Assembly (NCBI GenBank): GCA_017468205.1
Contig: JAFUJK010000083.1
Span: 1-60,596, forward strand
Direction: 5' to 3'
Source: Clostridia bacterium
Lineage (GTDB): Bacteria > Bacillota > Clostridia > Christensenellales > UBA1242
Length of the DNA: 60,596 nucleotides
In this document: in pieces, positions 35,805 to 45,104 of the stretch
Layout: every line of letters begins with the position of its first letter
Position numbering within the stretch: the stretch's first letter is position 1
Notes under the pieces: model-generated
What the model was told of the DNA's origin: nothing
The model's input: the letters and a program-made list of their open reading frames with translations, nothing else
Database searches by the model: none
Translations under genes and position numbers: made by a program

Positions 35805-37880
35805 TTAGTTGGCAGAGTTTCTTTGTCCGATAATTTTTTCAGCAACAAATTTCGGAACTTCAGAGTAGCACTCTAAGTCCATAGTAAAGATACCACGGCC
35901 TTGAGTGATACTGCGCAAGTCGGTTGCATAACCGAACATTTCAGCCAGCGGAACGAGTGCGTTAATAGTCTGTTGACCATCTTCACTCTCCATTTCGCGT
36001 AACTGACCGCGTCTGCGGTTAATATCACCCATAACATCGCCCAAATATTCTTCTGGAACGATGACTTGCACCTTCATAACTGGCTCCAAGATAACAGGTT
36101 GCGCGTTCTTTGCTGCCTCTTTAAATGCCATACTACCTGCAATCTTAAACGCCATTTCACTAGAGTCAACGTCATGGAAACTACCATCAACCAAAGTTAC
36201 GCGGAAGTCAACCATTTCATATCCTGCTAGCACACCGTTTTGAGCGGCTTCACGAATACCGTCATCGATTGGTTGGATAAATTCTTTTGGAATTGCACCA
36301 CCAACAATCTTGTTTACGAATTCGTAACCAGAGCCTGGTTCAAGTGGTTCCATCTCAATGACACAGTGACCATATTGACCTTTACCACCCGATTGACGGA
36401 TATACTTACCTTCTTGCTTTGTCTTGCTACGGATTGTTTCGCGGTAGGCAACTTGAGGCTTACCAATGTTAGCATCAATGTTGAATTCGCGTTTCAATCT
36501 ATCACAATATATATCAAGGTGAAGCTCACCCATACCGGCGATAATTGTTTGACCAGTTTCTTGGTCAGTATAAGTCTTGAATGAAGGGTCCTCTTCAACA
36601 AACTTCAAGAGAGCCGCAACCAACTTCTCTTGACCAGCCTTGGTCTTAGGCTCAATAGCAATTTTAATAACTGGGTCTGGGAAGTTGATACTTTCAAGAA
36701 CGATTGGATGAGATTCGTCACAAAGAGTATCACCTGTTGTTGTATCTTTAAGACCAACAATAGCTGCAATATCACCTGTGCGAACCTCGTTGATTTCGAT
36801 ACGCTCGTTAGAGTGCATACGAATCAAGCGAGCAACGCGCTCTTTCTTTCCCTTTGTGGTGTTATAAACATAGCTACCGCTTTCAAGTTTACCACTATAA
36901 ACACGGAAGTATGTCAACTTACCATAAGGGTCTGTAGCCACCTTAAACGCAAGAGCGCTAAATGGCTCATCGTCGCTAGGACGACGTTCACTCTCTTCTC
37001 CGCTTGGCAAAATACCCTTAATTGCAGGAACATCGAGAGGACTTGGAAGGTAATCAATAATTGCATCAAGCAACTTTTGAATACCCTTGTTTTTATAACT
37101 TGTACCACAAAGAACTGGGTTCATACGAAGTGAAAGTGTACCTTTACGGATAGCGCCTCTGATTTCATCCTCTGTAAGTTCTTCACCAGCAAAGAATTTC
37201 TCGAGCAAAGCATCGTCCATTTCTGCAACAGCCTCTAAAAGAGTGTTACGATATTTGTTAGCTTTCTCTACGTACTCAGCAGGAATGTCAGTTTCTTCCA
37301 TTTCCTTGCCTTCGTCATCTTTGTAGATTGTTGCTTTCATAGTTACCAAGTCGATAACACCAGTAAAGTCTTCTGCGTGACCGATAGGCAATTGAATAGC
37401 AACAGCATTAGCGCGCAAACGAGTCTTCATCATATCGATTACGCGGTAGAAGTCGGCACCATTCATATCCATCTTGTTTACATAAGCGATACGAGGAACA
37501 CCGTACTTATTTGCTTGTTTCCAAACGGTTTCACTTTGAGGTTGAACACCACCGCGGGCACAGAACACCGCTACAGAACCGTCAAGAACTTTAAGGCTAC
37601 GCTCAACCTCGATTGTAAAGTCAACGTGACCTGGTGTGTCAATAATGTTAATCTGGTTATCTTTCCAGTGACATGTAGTAGCGGCTGAAGTGATAGTAAT
37701 ACCACGTTCGCGCTCCTGAACCATCCAGTCCATTGTTGCTTGACCCTCGTGAGTCTCACCTAATTTGTGAGTGATACCTGTATAGAACAGGATACGCTCT
37801 GTTGTAGTGGTTTTACCAGCGTCAATATGCGCCATAATACCAATATTACGAACTTTATCCAAAGGTGTAGTTCTTGCCAT
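35805..37880 (-). CDS. fusA: Elongation factor G
   Basis: A 691-aa translocation GTPase. G1 is AHIDAGKTT, followed by [18 protein letters not shown] and NKMD. Domains III-V are present with the typical [12 protein letters not shown] and [10 protein letters not shown] blocks. Length is normal. It lies between rpsG and tuf in canonical str order, with SD AAGGAG. Confidence 0.98.
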   Translation of the reverse strand: MARTTPLDKVRNIGIMAHIDAGKTTTTERILFYTGITHKLGETHEGQATMDWMVQERERGITITSAATTCHWKDNQINIIDTPGHVDFTIEVERSLKVLDGSVAVFCARGGVQPQSETVWKQANKYGVPRIAYVNKMDMNGADFYRVIDMMKTRLRANAVAIQLPIGHAEDFTGVIDLVTMKATIYKDDEGKEMEETDIPAEYVEKANKYRNTLLEAVAEMDDALLEKFFAGEELTEDEIRGAIRKGTLSLRMNPVLCGTSYKNKGIQKLLDAIIDYLPSPLDVPAIKGILPSGEESERRPSDDEPFSALAFKVATDPYGKLTYFRVYSGKLESGSYVYNTTKGKKERVARLIRMHSNERIEINEVRTGDIAAIVGLKDTTTGDTLCDESHPIVLESINFPDPVIKIAIEPKTKAGQEKLVAALLKFVEEDPSFKTYTDQETGQTIIAGMGELHLDIYCDRLKREFNIDANIGKPQVAYRETIRSKTKQEGKYIRQSGGKGQYGHCVIEMEPLEPGSGYEFVNKIVGGAIPKEFIQPIDDGIREAAQNGVLAGYEMVDFRVTLVDGSFHDVDSSEMAFKIAGSMAFKEAAKNAQPVILEPVMKVQVIVPEEYLGDVMGDINRRRGQLREMESEDGQQTINALVPLAEMFGYATDLRSITQGRGIFTMDLECYSEVPKFVAEKIIGQRNSAN

Positions 37881-37904
37881 AATATATCAAAAATCTCCTT
37901 TTTA

Positions 37905-38375
37905 TTACCACTTGAAGTGTGCAAAAGCTTTGTTTGCCTCTGCCATACGGTGCACTTCGTCTTTTCTCTTGATAGCGCCACCGGTACTGTTGAAAGCATC
38001 AACAAATTCACCAGCAAGTCTGTTTTCCATACCGCGCTCACCACGTTTTTTAGCAAAGGCAACAATCCAACGAATTGCCAATGTTTGACGACGTGCAGGT
38101 CTGATTTCAACAGGAACTTGATATGTAGCACCACCTACTTTGCGAGCGCGAGTTTCAACGATTGGGCTTGCATTTTCCAAAGCCTTCTCCAAAGTTTCCA
38201 ATGGAGACACGCCAGTTTTTTCAGAAGCAATTTCCATAGCACGGTAAACCAACTTTTCAGCGATACTCAACTTACCATCGAGCATAACTTGGTTGATAAC
38301 TTTACGAACTACTGTACTGCCGTAAACTGGGTCTGGTAACACGCTACGCACTGGTGCAGCATTACGTCTTGACAT
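37905..38375 (-). CDS. rpsG: 30S ribosomal protein S7
   Basis: A 156-aa primary 16S rRNA-binding protein that organises the 30S head. Seen: the N-terminal SRRNAAPVRSVLPDPVYGS, helix 4 RVGGATYQVPVEI-type block (here ARKVGGATYQVPVEIRPAR) and the C-terminal RKDEVHRMAEANKAFAH. Length is standard. It lies between rpsL and fusA, with SD AAGGAG. Confidence 0.97.
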   Translation of the reverse strand: MSRRNAAPVRSVLPDPVYGSTVVRKVINQVMLDGKLSIAEKLVYRAMEIASEKTGVSPLETLEKALENASPIVETRARKVGGATYQVPVEIRPARRQTLAIRWIVAFAKKRGERGMENRLAGEFVDAFNSTGGAIKRKDEVHRMAEANKAFAHFKW

Positions 38376-38430
38376 AATTATTCTCCTTTTAACAATATTA
38401 ATATTCCTAATAAATTAGATGTGAATTAGA

Positions 38431-38805
38431 TTACTTACCATCTTTTTTAGCGCCGTATTTACTACGTCCCTGCTTACGTTTAGCAGTACCAGCGGTATCC
38501 AAAACACCACGAACGATGTGATAACGCACACCGACAAGGTCTTTTACACGACCACCACGAACCAAAACAACAGAGTGCTCTTGAAGGTTGTGACCTTCGC
38601 CAGGAATGTACATAGTACTTTCACTACCGTTACTCAAACGAACCTTTGCAATCTTACGCAACGCAGAGTTAGGCTTTTTAGGTGTGGTTGTAGTAACAGC
38701 GAAACAAACACCACGCTTTTGAGGACAACTCTCCAAAAGAGGTGATTTAGACTTTCTTTTCTGTTGCTTGCGACCACTTCTAACTAGTTGGTTAATCGTA
38801 GGCAT
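38431..38805 (-). CDS. rpsL: 30S ribosomal protein S12
   Basis: A 124-aa protein of the decoding centre. Start ATG at 38805 behind AAGGAGG; the frame extends 20 codons further without support. The first streptomycin-contact loop KKPNSALRK is normal. The second, nearly universal VKDLPGVRYH, reads [10 protein letters not shown] (codon GTC). The Asp that is methylthiolated in some bacteria is kept. Changes at this Pro give streptomycin resistance or dependence in E. coli, so intrinsic altered streptomycin response is possible. Confidence 0.96.
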   Translation of the reverse strand: MPTINQLVRSGRKQQKRKSKSPLLESCPQKRGVCFAVTTTTPKKPNSALRKIAKVRLSNGSESTMYIPGEGHNLQEHSVVLVRGGRVKDLVGVRYHIVRGVLDTAGTAKRKQGRSKYGAKKDGK

Positions 38806-39073
38806 ATTTTCCTCCTTATAAAATCGTACCGCAATTTCAACCCTAAAACTACGGTTTGGCGACAAAATCTAACCTGTATTCACATAACTAAGGAATGATA
38901 ACTATGTGCTTAAGTTTTCTTTGCGTCCTGCTGACGGCCAGAGCGACACACCATTATCCCCCTTGCCATCACGACCAGATATTCTGGATTTTGTAAAAGT
39001 TTTTAGAGAGTATTCACCTTTACCCTCAACCTATACAATATAGTATAGAAAAACGCTACAAAATCATTTGTAA
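38806..39073 (-). promoter_or_regulatory. Long 5' leader of the str operon
   Basis: From the predicted start near 39074 to rpsL the leader is about 268 nt, long for this compact genome. It can form a 10-bp hairpin (left arm CACATAGTTA, right arm TTAGTTATGTG region, two G-U pairs) at about 38880-38907, and other GC-rich stems around 38930-38990. Autogenous control by S7 or S12, or attenuation, is possible. The further 110 nt up to the exchanger gene at 39221 is AT-rich without a gene. Confidence 0.45.
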
Positions 39074-39080
39074 CGTTTCC

Positions 39081-39109
39081 ATTATATCAATAAAAATAGA
39101 TTGTGTCAA
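39081..39109 (-). promoter_or_regulatory. str operon promoter
   Basis: TTGACA (39104-39109), a 17-bp spacer and TATAAT (39081-39086): exact consensus, as expected for ribosomal protein and elongation factor genes. Confidence 0.85.
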
Positions 39110-39220
39110 TAGATTTTAAGACTATTTTCCAAAAATTATTACACTTTTTTGACCTTTTATCTTTATTTATCATTTATTATATTAAATAAAAGTTTTTTAT
39201 ACTACAAAAATCAAATTTCG

Positions 39221-40234
39221 TTAAATTATTGTAGTAGATAATATTAGGAAAGTAATATAAGCAATTGCAATTAATGCACCGCTAACAATTTGAAAAGGCA
39301 ATGAATTTTTTAATTTACTTTTCCCTCTCCTTATTAATCCAAATACAAGCATAAAAGTTGTTCCAGCGACAAGGCAAACAGCCAAAATCAAACTTTGCAT
39401 ATCGGTCATAAACACAGTGCCTTTGAAATATAAGATGTCCGATAGAGCAAGCACCGCATAATTAAACATACACGAACCAATTATATTGCCATAAGCAGCA
39501 TCGAAATTACCAAGACGCACAAGCGCAAAACTTGAAATAATTTCTGGCAAACTTGTTGCAATTCCCAAGAATAATGCACCAGCTAAACCTTTGCCTAGTC
39601 CATACGTATCTGCGAGATATTCCGAAATAAAAGTAATTGCCACAGAAACACCAACAAGAACCACAGCAAGCAAAATAAATTGCAACACAAGAGATTTTAC
39701 GCTTAAATGCTCAAACTTATTTTGAGTGTCCCCCAACTCGTTTTCATCATCATCTTCTGGGTCGTTTGCTTTACGGGTTGAAAAGATTGCAAATGCATAA
39801 AGCGCAATAATTATTGGCGTTAAAATATTAATATTGAGATATGGAATCACAATTTGAACATTGAAAATCGTTGTTATGAGAACTAGGACACTTATCGCAA
39901 GCACGAAGATATCAAATATGATATTTGCCCTACACACATTACGATGCTTAATTCTAGTACAATAAAGAATCATCAGAAAGCCAATTATCGCTACATCAAA
40001 AACATTTGAACCAAGGATATTACCTAGTGTCATATCTGGCTCATTCATAAGTGCGGCTGTAAAACTTGTTACAAGTTCGGGTAGACTCGTAACCCCCGCC
40101 AAAAGAACAGCACCTAGAAATGCACCTGATAGTTTAGTCTTTTTATCCAAAGCATCAACAATACCGCCAATTCTATTTGAAACAAAAATTACTATAATCA
40201 AGCACAAAACATATAACAGCCATATCCACCACAT
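39221..40234 (-). CDS. Calcium/sodium:proton antiporter-like (CaCA, YrbG type)
   Basis: A 337-aa protein from the ATG at 40234 (SD AGAGGTG); the frame extends to 40252 without an SD. Ten or so helices form two inverted halves, each with an alpha-repeat: GVTSLPELVTSFTAAL in the first and GIATSLPEIISSFALV in the second. An acidic loop (DPEDDDENELGDTQ) separates them. The two (T/S)SLPE motifs with their ion-binding Glu are intact. Substrate choice (Ca or another cation) is inferred from the family. Confidence 0.88.
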   Translation of the reverse strand: MWWIWLLYVLCLIIVIFVSNRIGGIVDALDKKTKLSGAFLGAVLLAGVTSLPELVTSFTAALMNEPDMTLGNILGSNVFDVAIIGFLMILYCTRIKHRNVCRANIIFDIFVLAISVLVLITTIFNVQIVIPYLNINILTPIIIALYAFAIFSTRKANDPEDDDENELGDTQNKFEHLSVKSLVLQFILLAVVLVGVSVAITFISEYLADTYGLGKGLAGALFLGIATSLPEIISSFALVRLGNFDAAYGNIIGSCMFNYAVLALSDILYFKGTVFMTDMQSLILAVCLVAGTTFMLVFGLIRRGKSKLKNSLPFQIVSGALIAIAYITFLILSTTII

Positions 40235-40290
40235 ATTTTCACCTCTTGACATTATTATATAATATAAAGATATGATTGTCTAACAAAAAT

Positions 40291-41655
40291 TTAATAATAA
40301 TTGTAGTTTTTCCAAAAATCAACAGTTTTTTTATCTAAATACACCTGTGGCACAGTTTTCTCTTCAACAATTGATGCAGGTCGTTCCTTTACACCAACAA
40401 CTTTTACGCCTCTTGTTGCGTGATAGTTTACGCGCCTTAAAAATTTTCGTTCAACCAGATTTTCGCCGTCATATTTTTCGAGGATTGCACGAACTTTATA
40501 CCCTTTATGCGGTAAATTGATATAAGCACTTTCGTCAGAAAAATTCACCAAATCGCAATATTCTCCATCAACATCGACAATTACTTCATCTGCTGGTGGT
40601 GCAATTTCTTTTTCAACCTCTGTTACGCGTTTGTAAGTATAACAAGGATTTTCAGGCTTCCCGAATATTTGCACACCTACACGATTGCCCTCAACATAAG
40701 TTCGCACAAACATATCCGTATTTGTATTATTAACCCAGCGCAAGTCGGACGTGCCATAATTTACCATAGCATCAAATCCCATATTCACATACGAACTAAC
40801 GAGTGAATGGCTATGAACTTCACGAAAATCCATTCCTGCGAGCAAAAGCGCATTATATAGTGTCGTGCTTGCCTGACAAACACCGCCACCAAAACCTTCA
40901 ACATATTTCTTGTCTACGATTATATTTGCAGGTAAATATCCATTAGCATCAGAGCGCCTACCTGTTGTATTGTTGAAAGAATATTCATTTCCGCGCTCAA
41001 TTTTCATTCCGTTAAATTTTTTCATTGCGAGCGCGATGTTATGTTTGCGATTTACATTATCTTCGTTAAAACTGGTAAAAAAACTACTTCGCAAATTGGA
41101 AAAATCTTTTAAATCATTGTAAAAAATCTCGGGATTAAGAACTTGTGGCTTCAATTTAATCGTGAAATTTGCAGAAGTACGCAAATTCTCTATAATTTCA
41201 AAGCAGAGTTTTTCAACATTGATTTTATAGCCAATTTTCTCCTTTTCAAAAACAAAATAAGGTGAAATGTTAGGATTAAAATTCATTGTTGCATTTTTAG
41301 GTTTACAATCAATTTTTTGTTGCATATTTTCAAGAGTTTTTTCTAATCCCTTAAATACGTATTGTAAAGCAATTTTGGGCTCAACACCAAGAGTTAGCAC
41401 TTTTTCCAACAAATCTGCACGTTCAGAAGGAGCACCAAGTCGACCATTTTTTCCTGCTATCGAACGCAAATAGAAATTATCTATATAATCTAGATGTTTA
41501 GTTGTATAAGTGAAGGTTAAATTCTCATAAGTAAAACTCATTGTTATAAATTCGTTATCAGCATATAAAACTGACAAAGGAAGGGCTAAAAATGGTAAAA
41601 ACAGAAGAAAAATCAATGTAAAAAATATGCTTTTTGTACCTAATTTCCGCTTCAT
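40291..41655 (-). CDS. VanW-family protein
   Basis: A 454-aa protein. An N-terminal membrane helix (residues about 8-32) is followed by a putative peptidoglycan-binding region (YENLTFTYTTKHLDYID, with a long N-terminal extension). The VanW domain shows NGMKIERGNEYSFNNTTG, GGVCQASTTLYNALLLAGM and HSHSLVSSYVNMGFDAMVNYG. A C-terminal G5-like/basic tail follows. VanW proteins are associated with glycopeptide-resistance clusters but are widespread in Clostridia with unclear roles in the envelope. No resistance genes are nearby. Confidence 0.85.
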   Translation of the reverse strand: MKRKLGTKSIFFTLIFLLFLPFLALPLSVLYADNEFITMSFTYENLTFTYTTKHLDYIDNFYLRSIAGKNGRLGAPSERADLLEKVLTLGVEPKIALQYVFKGLEKTLENMQQKIDCKPKNATMNFNPNISPYFVFEKEKIGYKINVEKLCFEIIENLRTSANFTIKLKPQVLNPEIFYNDLKDFSNLRSSFFTSFNEDNVNRKHNIALAMKKFNGMKIERGNEYSFNNTTGRRSDANGYLPANIIVDKKYVEGFGGGVCQASTTLYNALLLAGMDFREVHSHSLVSSYVNMGFDAMVNYGTSDLRWVNNTNTDMFVRTYVEGNRVGVQIFGKPENPCYTYKRVTEVEKEIAPPADEVIVDVDGEYCDLVNFSDESAYINLPHKGYKVRAILEKYDGENLVERKFLRRVNYHATRGVKVVGVKERPASIVEEKTVPQVYLDKKTVDFWKNYNYY

Positions 41656-41705
41656 TTCCCCCTCCTTACTTTGTTATATTTTGCGCAAAAATGTTAAAAA
41701 ATATA

Positions 41706-41735
41706 CAAAAAAGAGTCCGTTAAACGAACTCTTTT
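41706..41735 (-). terminator. Rho-independent terminator
   Basis: AAAAGAGTCCGTT / AACGAACTCTTTT stem with one mismatch and a T-run, ending the 232-aa gene that stops at 41737. Confidence 0.72.
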
Positions 41736-41736
41736 A

Positions 41737-42435
41737 TTATGCCGATACAACTCCGTCAAACGATTTACTTTCAGCATCAGTTGGCTGACCGTTTTCCGAA
41801 TTTTTTCCCATTCGTGCCTGCGTGCGTTGAATCATAAGTTTTTGCTTTAAACTTACATATTTTTCTTGGGTATCTGGGATAAGATTAAGACGAGATTTTG
41901 TAAAATCAGCTGTAATAATATCCTGTGTCAACAAATCCAATAATTGTTTTTGACGATGCGCACCTATCGTTTGCAAAACCTTGAATGGAAGATTTAGAAC
42001 CATATTAGCGAGTACAAAAGTATTTAACTTTTTAAAGTCTGTCATCTTATTTCCAAGCAATTTCTTACCAACATTATCGTACCATCTATCAACCGTTGCG
42101 TCCAAATCCTCTTTGGACATAAAACTTGAACTAAAATTTGACAAAAAGTCGTGCATACACGCTTTGTTAGTTAGAACTGACTCCAATTTTTGCCTAATAA
42201 TTAAAATTGTTTGAGCGATTTCAAGCGACTTTATACCCTCTACAGCGTGAAAATCACTATTTTTAAAATCGCTTTCTTCAATATACAATTTATTAGGGGA
42301 CTTTGGTCTAATAAGAGATACTCGATTGCCATACATACCTTTGCCATAAATAAATTTCTCAAAGCAAAATCCACAAGTCAATGCATAGTCCAAATGGTCC
42401 ATAGACTGTTCATTTGTAAAAATCTTTTCAATCAT
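41737..42435 (-). CDS. Unknown soluble protein downstream of a HicB-like gene
   Basis: A 232-aa protein from the ATG at 42435, where SD AAGGAGA lies 10 nt upstream; the frame continues to a TTG at 42462 that overlaps this SD. It is mainly helical and Leu/Lys/Ser-rich, with no membrane segment. I recognise no domain. It lies 38 nt after the HicB-like gene on the same strand, so the two may be co-transcribed, and it ends at a clear terminator. Confidence 0.6.
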   Translation of the reverse strand: MIEKIFTNEQSMDHLDYALTCGFCFEKFIYGKGMYGNRVSLIRPKSPNKLYIEESDFKNSDFHAVEGIKSLEIAQTILIIRQKLESVLTNKACMHDFLSNFSSSFMSKEDLDATVDRWYDNVGKKLLGNKMTDFKKLNTFVLANMVLNLPFKVLQTIGAHRQKQLLDLLTQDIITADFTKSRLNLIPDTQEKYVSLKQKLMIQRTQARMGKNSENGQPTDAESKSFDGVVSA

Positions 42436-42473
42436 ATCAAAAAGGTCTCCTTGTTTTAGCAACTATAATTAAT

Positions 42474-42779
42474 CTAGATGTCAAAACTAAAACGTTTTGA
42501 TGACAAAACGCCATCTTTCTCTTCATCGACAACAGCATCGACAAGCAAAACTATATTCTGCGCATCGGTTGAAACATCAACATATTTAGTCGCTTCTTCC
42601 ACTTCCCCATTATATTCAAGTGCGCATTTACAATAAGCTTCAAGAAAGTCTTTTGCTCTAAGAAAAGCATCCTCAACAGTTGTGCCCTCGGTACAAATAT
42701 TCAAGTCGTGGAGCACGATAGTATAGCCACGATTTTCTGCATCTTTATATAAAACAGCAGGAAAAACAAATTGTTGCAT
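42474..42779 (-). CDS. HicB-like protein without HicA
   Basis: A 101-aa protein. The N-terminal half has the HicB/RNase-H-like partial fold: FVFPAVLYKDAENRGYTIVLHDL, then TEGTTVEDAFLRAKDFLEAY. HicB proteins neutralise HicA mRNA interferases. No short HicA-type reading frame is seen on either side. The C-terminal half has no obvious DNA-binding helix. It may be an orphan antitoxin or a HicB-like protein with another role. Confidence 0.7.
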   Translation of the reverse strand: MQQFVFPAVLYKDAENRGYTIVLHDLNICTEGTTVEDAFLRAKDFLEAYCKCALEYNGEVEEATKYVDVSTDAQNIVLLVDAVVDEEKDGVLSSKRFSFDI

Positions 42780-42855
42780 AAGAAAATACCTCGCAAGTTT
42801 TTACTAAAAAAATTATATCATATTTAAAAAATTAAGTAAACTAAATTAAGCACCT

Positions 42856-43215
42856 TTAAGCAAAATACATCCAAGTATTAACTAAAAGCATAGCCAAATC
42901 TAGTAAAATGACAAAAATCCCCCAAATAAAGGCAAATCTACCTATTTCGGAAACTTTACGGATATTTTTCGCCATCTTTACAGCTTTACCTGCCAAGCAA
43001 ACGCCGACAACACCTACAATTAATCCAAAGCCCACCAAAATATCCAGCCATATACTTTCACCAAACGGCACAGCAAGAAAAAAGACCAGCGCCGAAGCAA
43101 TAGCTACAAGAAGCGAGCCAAGACCAATAAAAGTCCCCACTTTTGCCCAGACATCATACGACTGAAACTCGCGTTGCACTTGCGTTTTTTCTTCCAAGTA
43201 GTCAAAATAGCCCAC
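42856..43215 (-). CDS. Small three- or four-helix membrane protein
   Basis: A 119-aa protein with a GTG start and SD AAGGAGGTG. Residues 1-22 are polar. Hydrophobic segments lie at about 28-48, 57-78 and 95-117, with a basic loop (AVKMAKNIRKVSE) between. It resembles DUF4190-type small membrane proteins, but the match is weak. Function unknown. Confidence 0.6.
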   Translation of the reverse strand: MGYFDYLEEKTQVQREFQSYDVWAKVGTFIGLGSLLVAIASALVFFLAVPFGESIWLDILVGFGLIVGVVGVCLAGKAVKMAKNIRKVSEIGRFAFIWGIFVILLDLAMLLVNTWMYFA

Positions 43216-43401
43216 TTCCGCACCTCCTTATTTAATAATTATAAAAAAAACAAAAAAATAAAGCAAACGATTTACTAAAAGTTTTAGCCAAAATTTAAAA
43301 AATATGAAAATTTTAACAAATTTAAACATTATTGAATATTATGATAGTGTGTTCAGGGATACATAGCCCACGGGTTATGAATAATATTAATGGAGGAATA
43401 T

Positions 43402-43722
43402 ATGTGCTGTTTTAACGACAACAAGCAAAGTTACTTTGACTACAAAAACTATGGTAGTTTTTATAACTGCGGTTATGGTTACAGTCAAAACGGAAACGGA
43501 AAGTGTCCATACTGCAATGACAAGCGTGATGACAAAAAAGAGCGTTGCGATGACCGCAAAGAATGGGACAACTGCCACAACCAAAACGGTTGGGGAAATT
43601 GTTCTCGTCCTTGCCCTGAACACAAACCTTGCTGGCAAAATCCTTGCGACAAGCCTCACCGCCCTGACAACAAGGAAGACTTTGTGCGTGTAAAATTTGA
43701 AGGCTACATCAAGTTTTGCTAA
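43402..43722 (+). CDS. Cys-rich, Asn/Asp-rich small protein, possible spore-coat component
   Basis: A 106-aa protein from the ATG at 43402, with GGAGG 5 nt upstream; the apparent ATG at 43390 contains that SD. It has about 12 Cys, including CPYC and several CxxxC-like pairs, with many Asn, Asp, Lys and Tyr and no signal peptide. Such composition is common among spore-coat or exosporium proteins cross-linked by disulfides, and this is a spore former. No family is recognised, and a metal-binding role is also possible. A bidirectional terminator follows. Confidence 0.6.
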   Translation: MCCFNDNKQSYFDYKNYGSFYNCGYGYSQNGNGKCPYCNDKRDDKKERCDDRKEWDNCHNQNGWGNCSRPCPEHKPCWQNPCDKPHRPDNKEDFVRVKFEGYIKFC

Positions 43723-43723
43723 C

Positions 43724-43753
43724 AAAAAAGGATAGATTTTTCTATCCCTTTTT
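43724..43753. terminator. Bidirectional rho-independent terminator
   Basis: GGATAGA / TCTATCC stem with T4 loop, flanked by A- and T-runs, between the Cys-rich gene and the CCA enzyme gene. Confidence 0.72.
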
Positions 43754-45061
43754 AATTTCCCTATAAATATTATTTGCTTCCAAAATAAGCAAGTCTTTCC
43801 TATTTAACTCGGGCATTATAGCGCAACGATTAAGCAATTTATTCAAAATTTGAGAATAATATTGTTTTTCAATTTCTGGATATGTTTCACTAATATCTCT
43901 TCCATTAATATCAAGTTGTTTTAAATTAAATGGCACTTTGTCAAGTTGCATAAGTTTACTAATTTGATGCAGGCGTCCACCTAAATTAGCCAAATCACAT
44001 AACGCCAAGATTTCGGAAGAATATTTGTCTATCTTCTGTAAAAAAATGCGTCCGTGTTCTTCTGAATAAATTTCACCATGCTTAACTTTTGTATAAGCCG
44101 ACAAGATTTTAAATTGTCTTTCGCATTCTTTCTTATTTAGCATTATTCCGCCAGTACCTAATATAGCATATATAATAGAACTGCTTGGTTCAATTTTTAA
44201 ATAAGAACAAATATCTACGACGAATGCTGAAATTCTCAATGCAGGCTGGGCTGTTTTAATTAAATTTAGCCATTCGCTATTATAAAGTTTTCGCACCTCA
44301 TTTTTTCCTACTATTTGAGTAAATTTAGGTAAAACATATTCCCACGCGCCAAGTTCGCTAAACTTTTCAAGTCCCCAAATATGAGCAGTCGGATGAACAA
44401 TTGCATCATATTTATAATCAGCAAATAAAACAGAAACAATTTCCTTGTTAAATCTCTCTTGCGAAATATCTTCAAGTTGTGCAACCATTTTCTTTGCAAC
44501 ATCAAATGTATGCTGTTCAATTTCAAAATTAAGTTCACTAGCGATTCTAATTAAGCGCAAAATTCTCAAACCATCACAAGCAAAAACATACTCGGGAGTT
44601 TCAACAGTTTTTAACGCCCTGCATTTTATATCAGCAACCCCATTGTAGTAGTCAATTATTTCGCCACTCAAAACATCATAATAAATAGCATTAGCGGAAA
44701 AATCACGACGGCTCGCATCAAGAGGAATATCATCAACAAAGCGCACACTTGTTGGCGAATGCTTCCCTCCCCTTGCATAATCCTCTGCCCTAAATGTTGT
44801 ATGCTCATATTCCAAATCAGTAGATTTAACCCTAATATGCACGGTGCCCAGTTTTGGATTTACAAGTGTAACACTATATTTGCGTTTGTCAAGAATTTTC
44901 TCAATTTCGTCAGGTTTAAGACGACTACAAACATCAATATCAGTTTCACAGAAGCCCATAATTGCATTGCGAACAAAACCACCTACAATATACAACTTCG
45001 CATCATTCTTGGCAAAAATCTTTGCCAAATCTAACAAATCTTTACTTAAATTCAATTCCAT
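43742..45061 (-). CDS. cca: CCA tRNA nucleotidyltransferase
   Basis: A 439-aa class II enzyme that adds or repairs the tRNA 3' CCA end. The N-terminal palm shows LYIVGGFVRNAI, then TDIDVCSRL with the catalytic DxD, and RRDFSANAIYYD. The RNA-binding neck shows CDGLRILRLIRIASEL. The C-terminal helical domain is divergent. Length is normal. The promoter at 45069-45096 places transcription start beside the ATG, so the mRNA seems leaderless; no SD is seen. Confidence 0.92.
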   Translation of the reverse strand: MELNLSKDLLDLAKIFAKNDAKLYIVGGFVRNAIMGFCETDIDVCSRLKPDEIEKILDKRKYSVTLVNPKLGTVHIRVKSTDLEYEHTTFRAEDYARGGKHSPTSVRFVDDIPLDASRRDFSANAIYYDVLSGEIIDYYNGVADIKCRALKTVETPEYVFACDGLRILRLIRIASELNFEIEQHTFDVAKKMVAQLEDISQERFNKEIVSVLFADYKYDAIVHPTAHIWGLEKFSELGAWEYVLPKFTQIVGKNEVRKLYNSEWLNLIKTAQPALRISAFVVDICSYLKIEPSSSIIYAILGTGGIMLNKKECERQFKILSAYTKVKHGEIYSEEHGRIFLQKIDKYSSEILALCDLANLGGRLHQISKLMQLDKVPFNLKQLDINGRDISETYPEIEKQYYSQILNKLLNRCAIMPELNRKDLLILEANNIYREIKKG

Positions 45062-45068
45062 AAGAACT

Positions 45069-45096
45069 ATTATAGCACAATTATTTATAAATTCAA
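45069..45096 (-). promoter_or_regulatory. cca promoter with predicted leaderless start
   Basis: TTGAAT (45091-45096), a 16-bp spacer and TATAAT (45069-45074), seven bases before the ATG at 45061. Confidence 0.6.
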
Positions 45097-45104
45097 ATCA
45101 AATT

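Noticed and set aside
37767-38339. 190-codon + strand frame opposite rpsG
   Set aside because: Antisense to a ribosomal protein gene; codon bias artefact.
43387-43725. Minus-strand frame opposite the Cys-rich gene
   Set aside because: The Cys-rich frame has the SD and terminator; the opposite Val/Thr/Phe-rich frame is its shadow.
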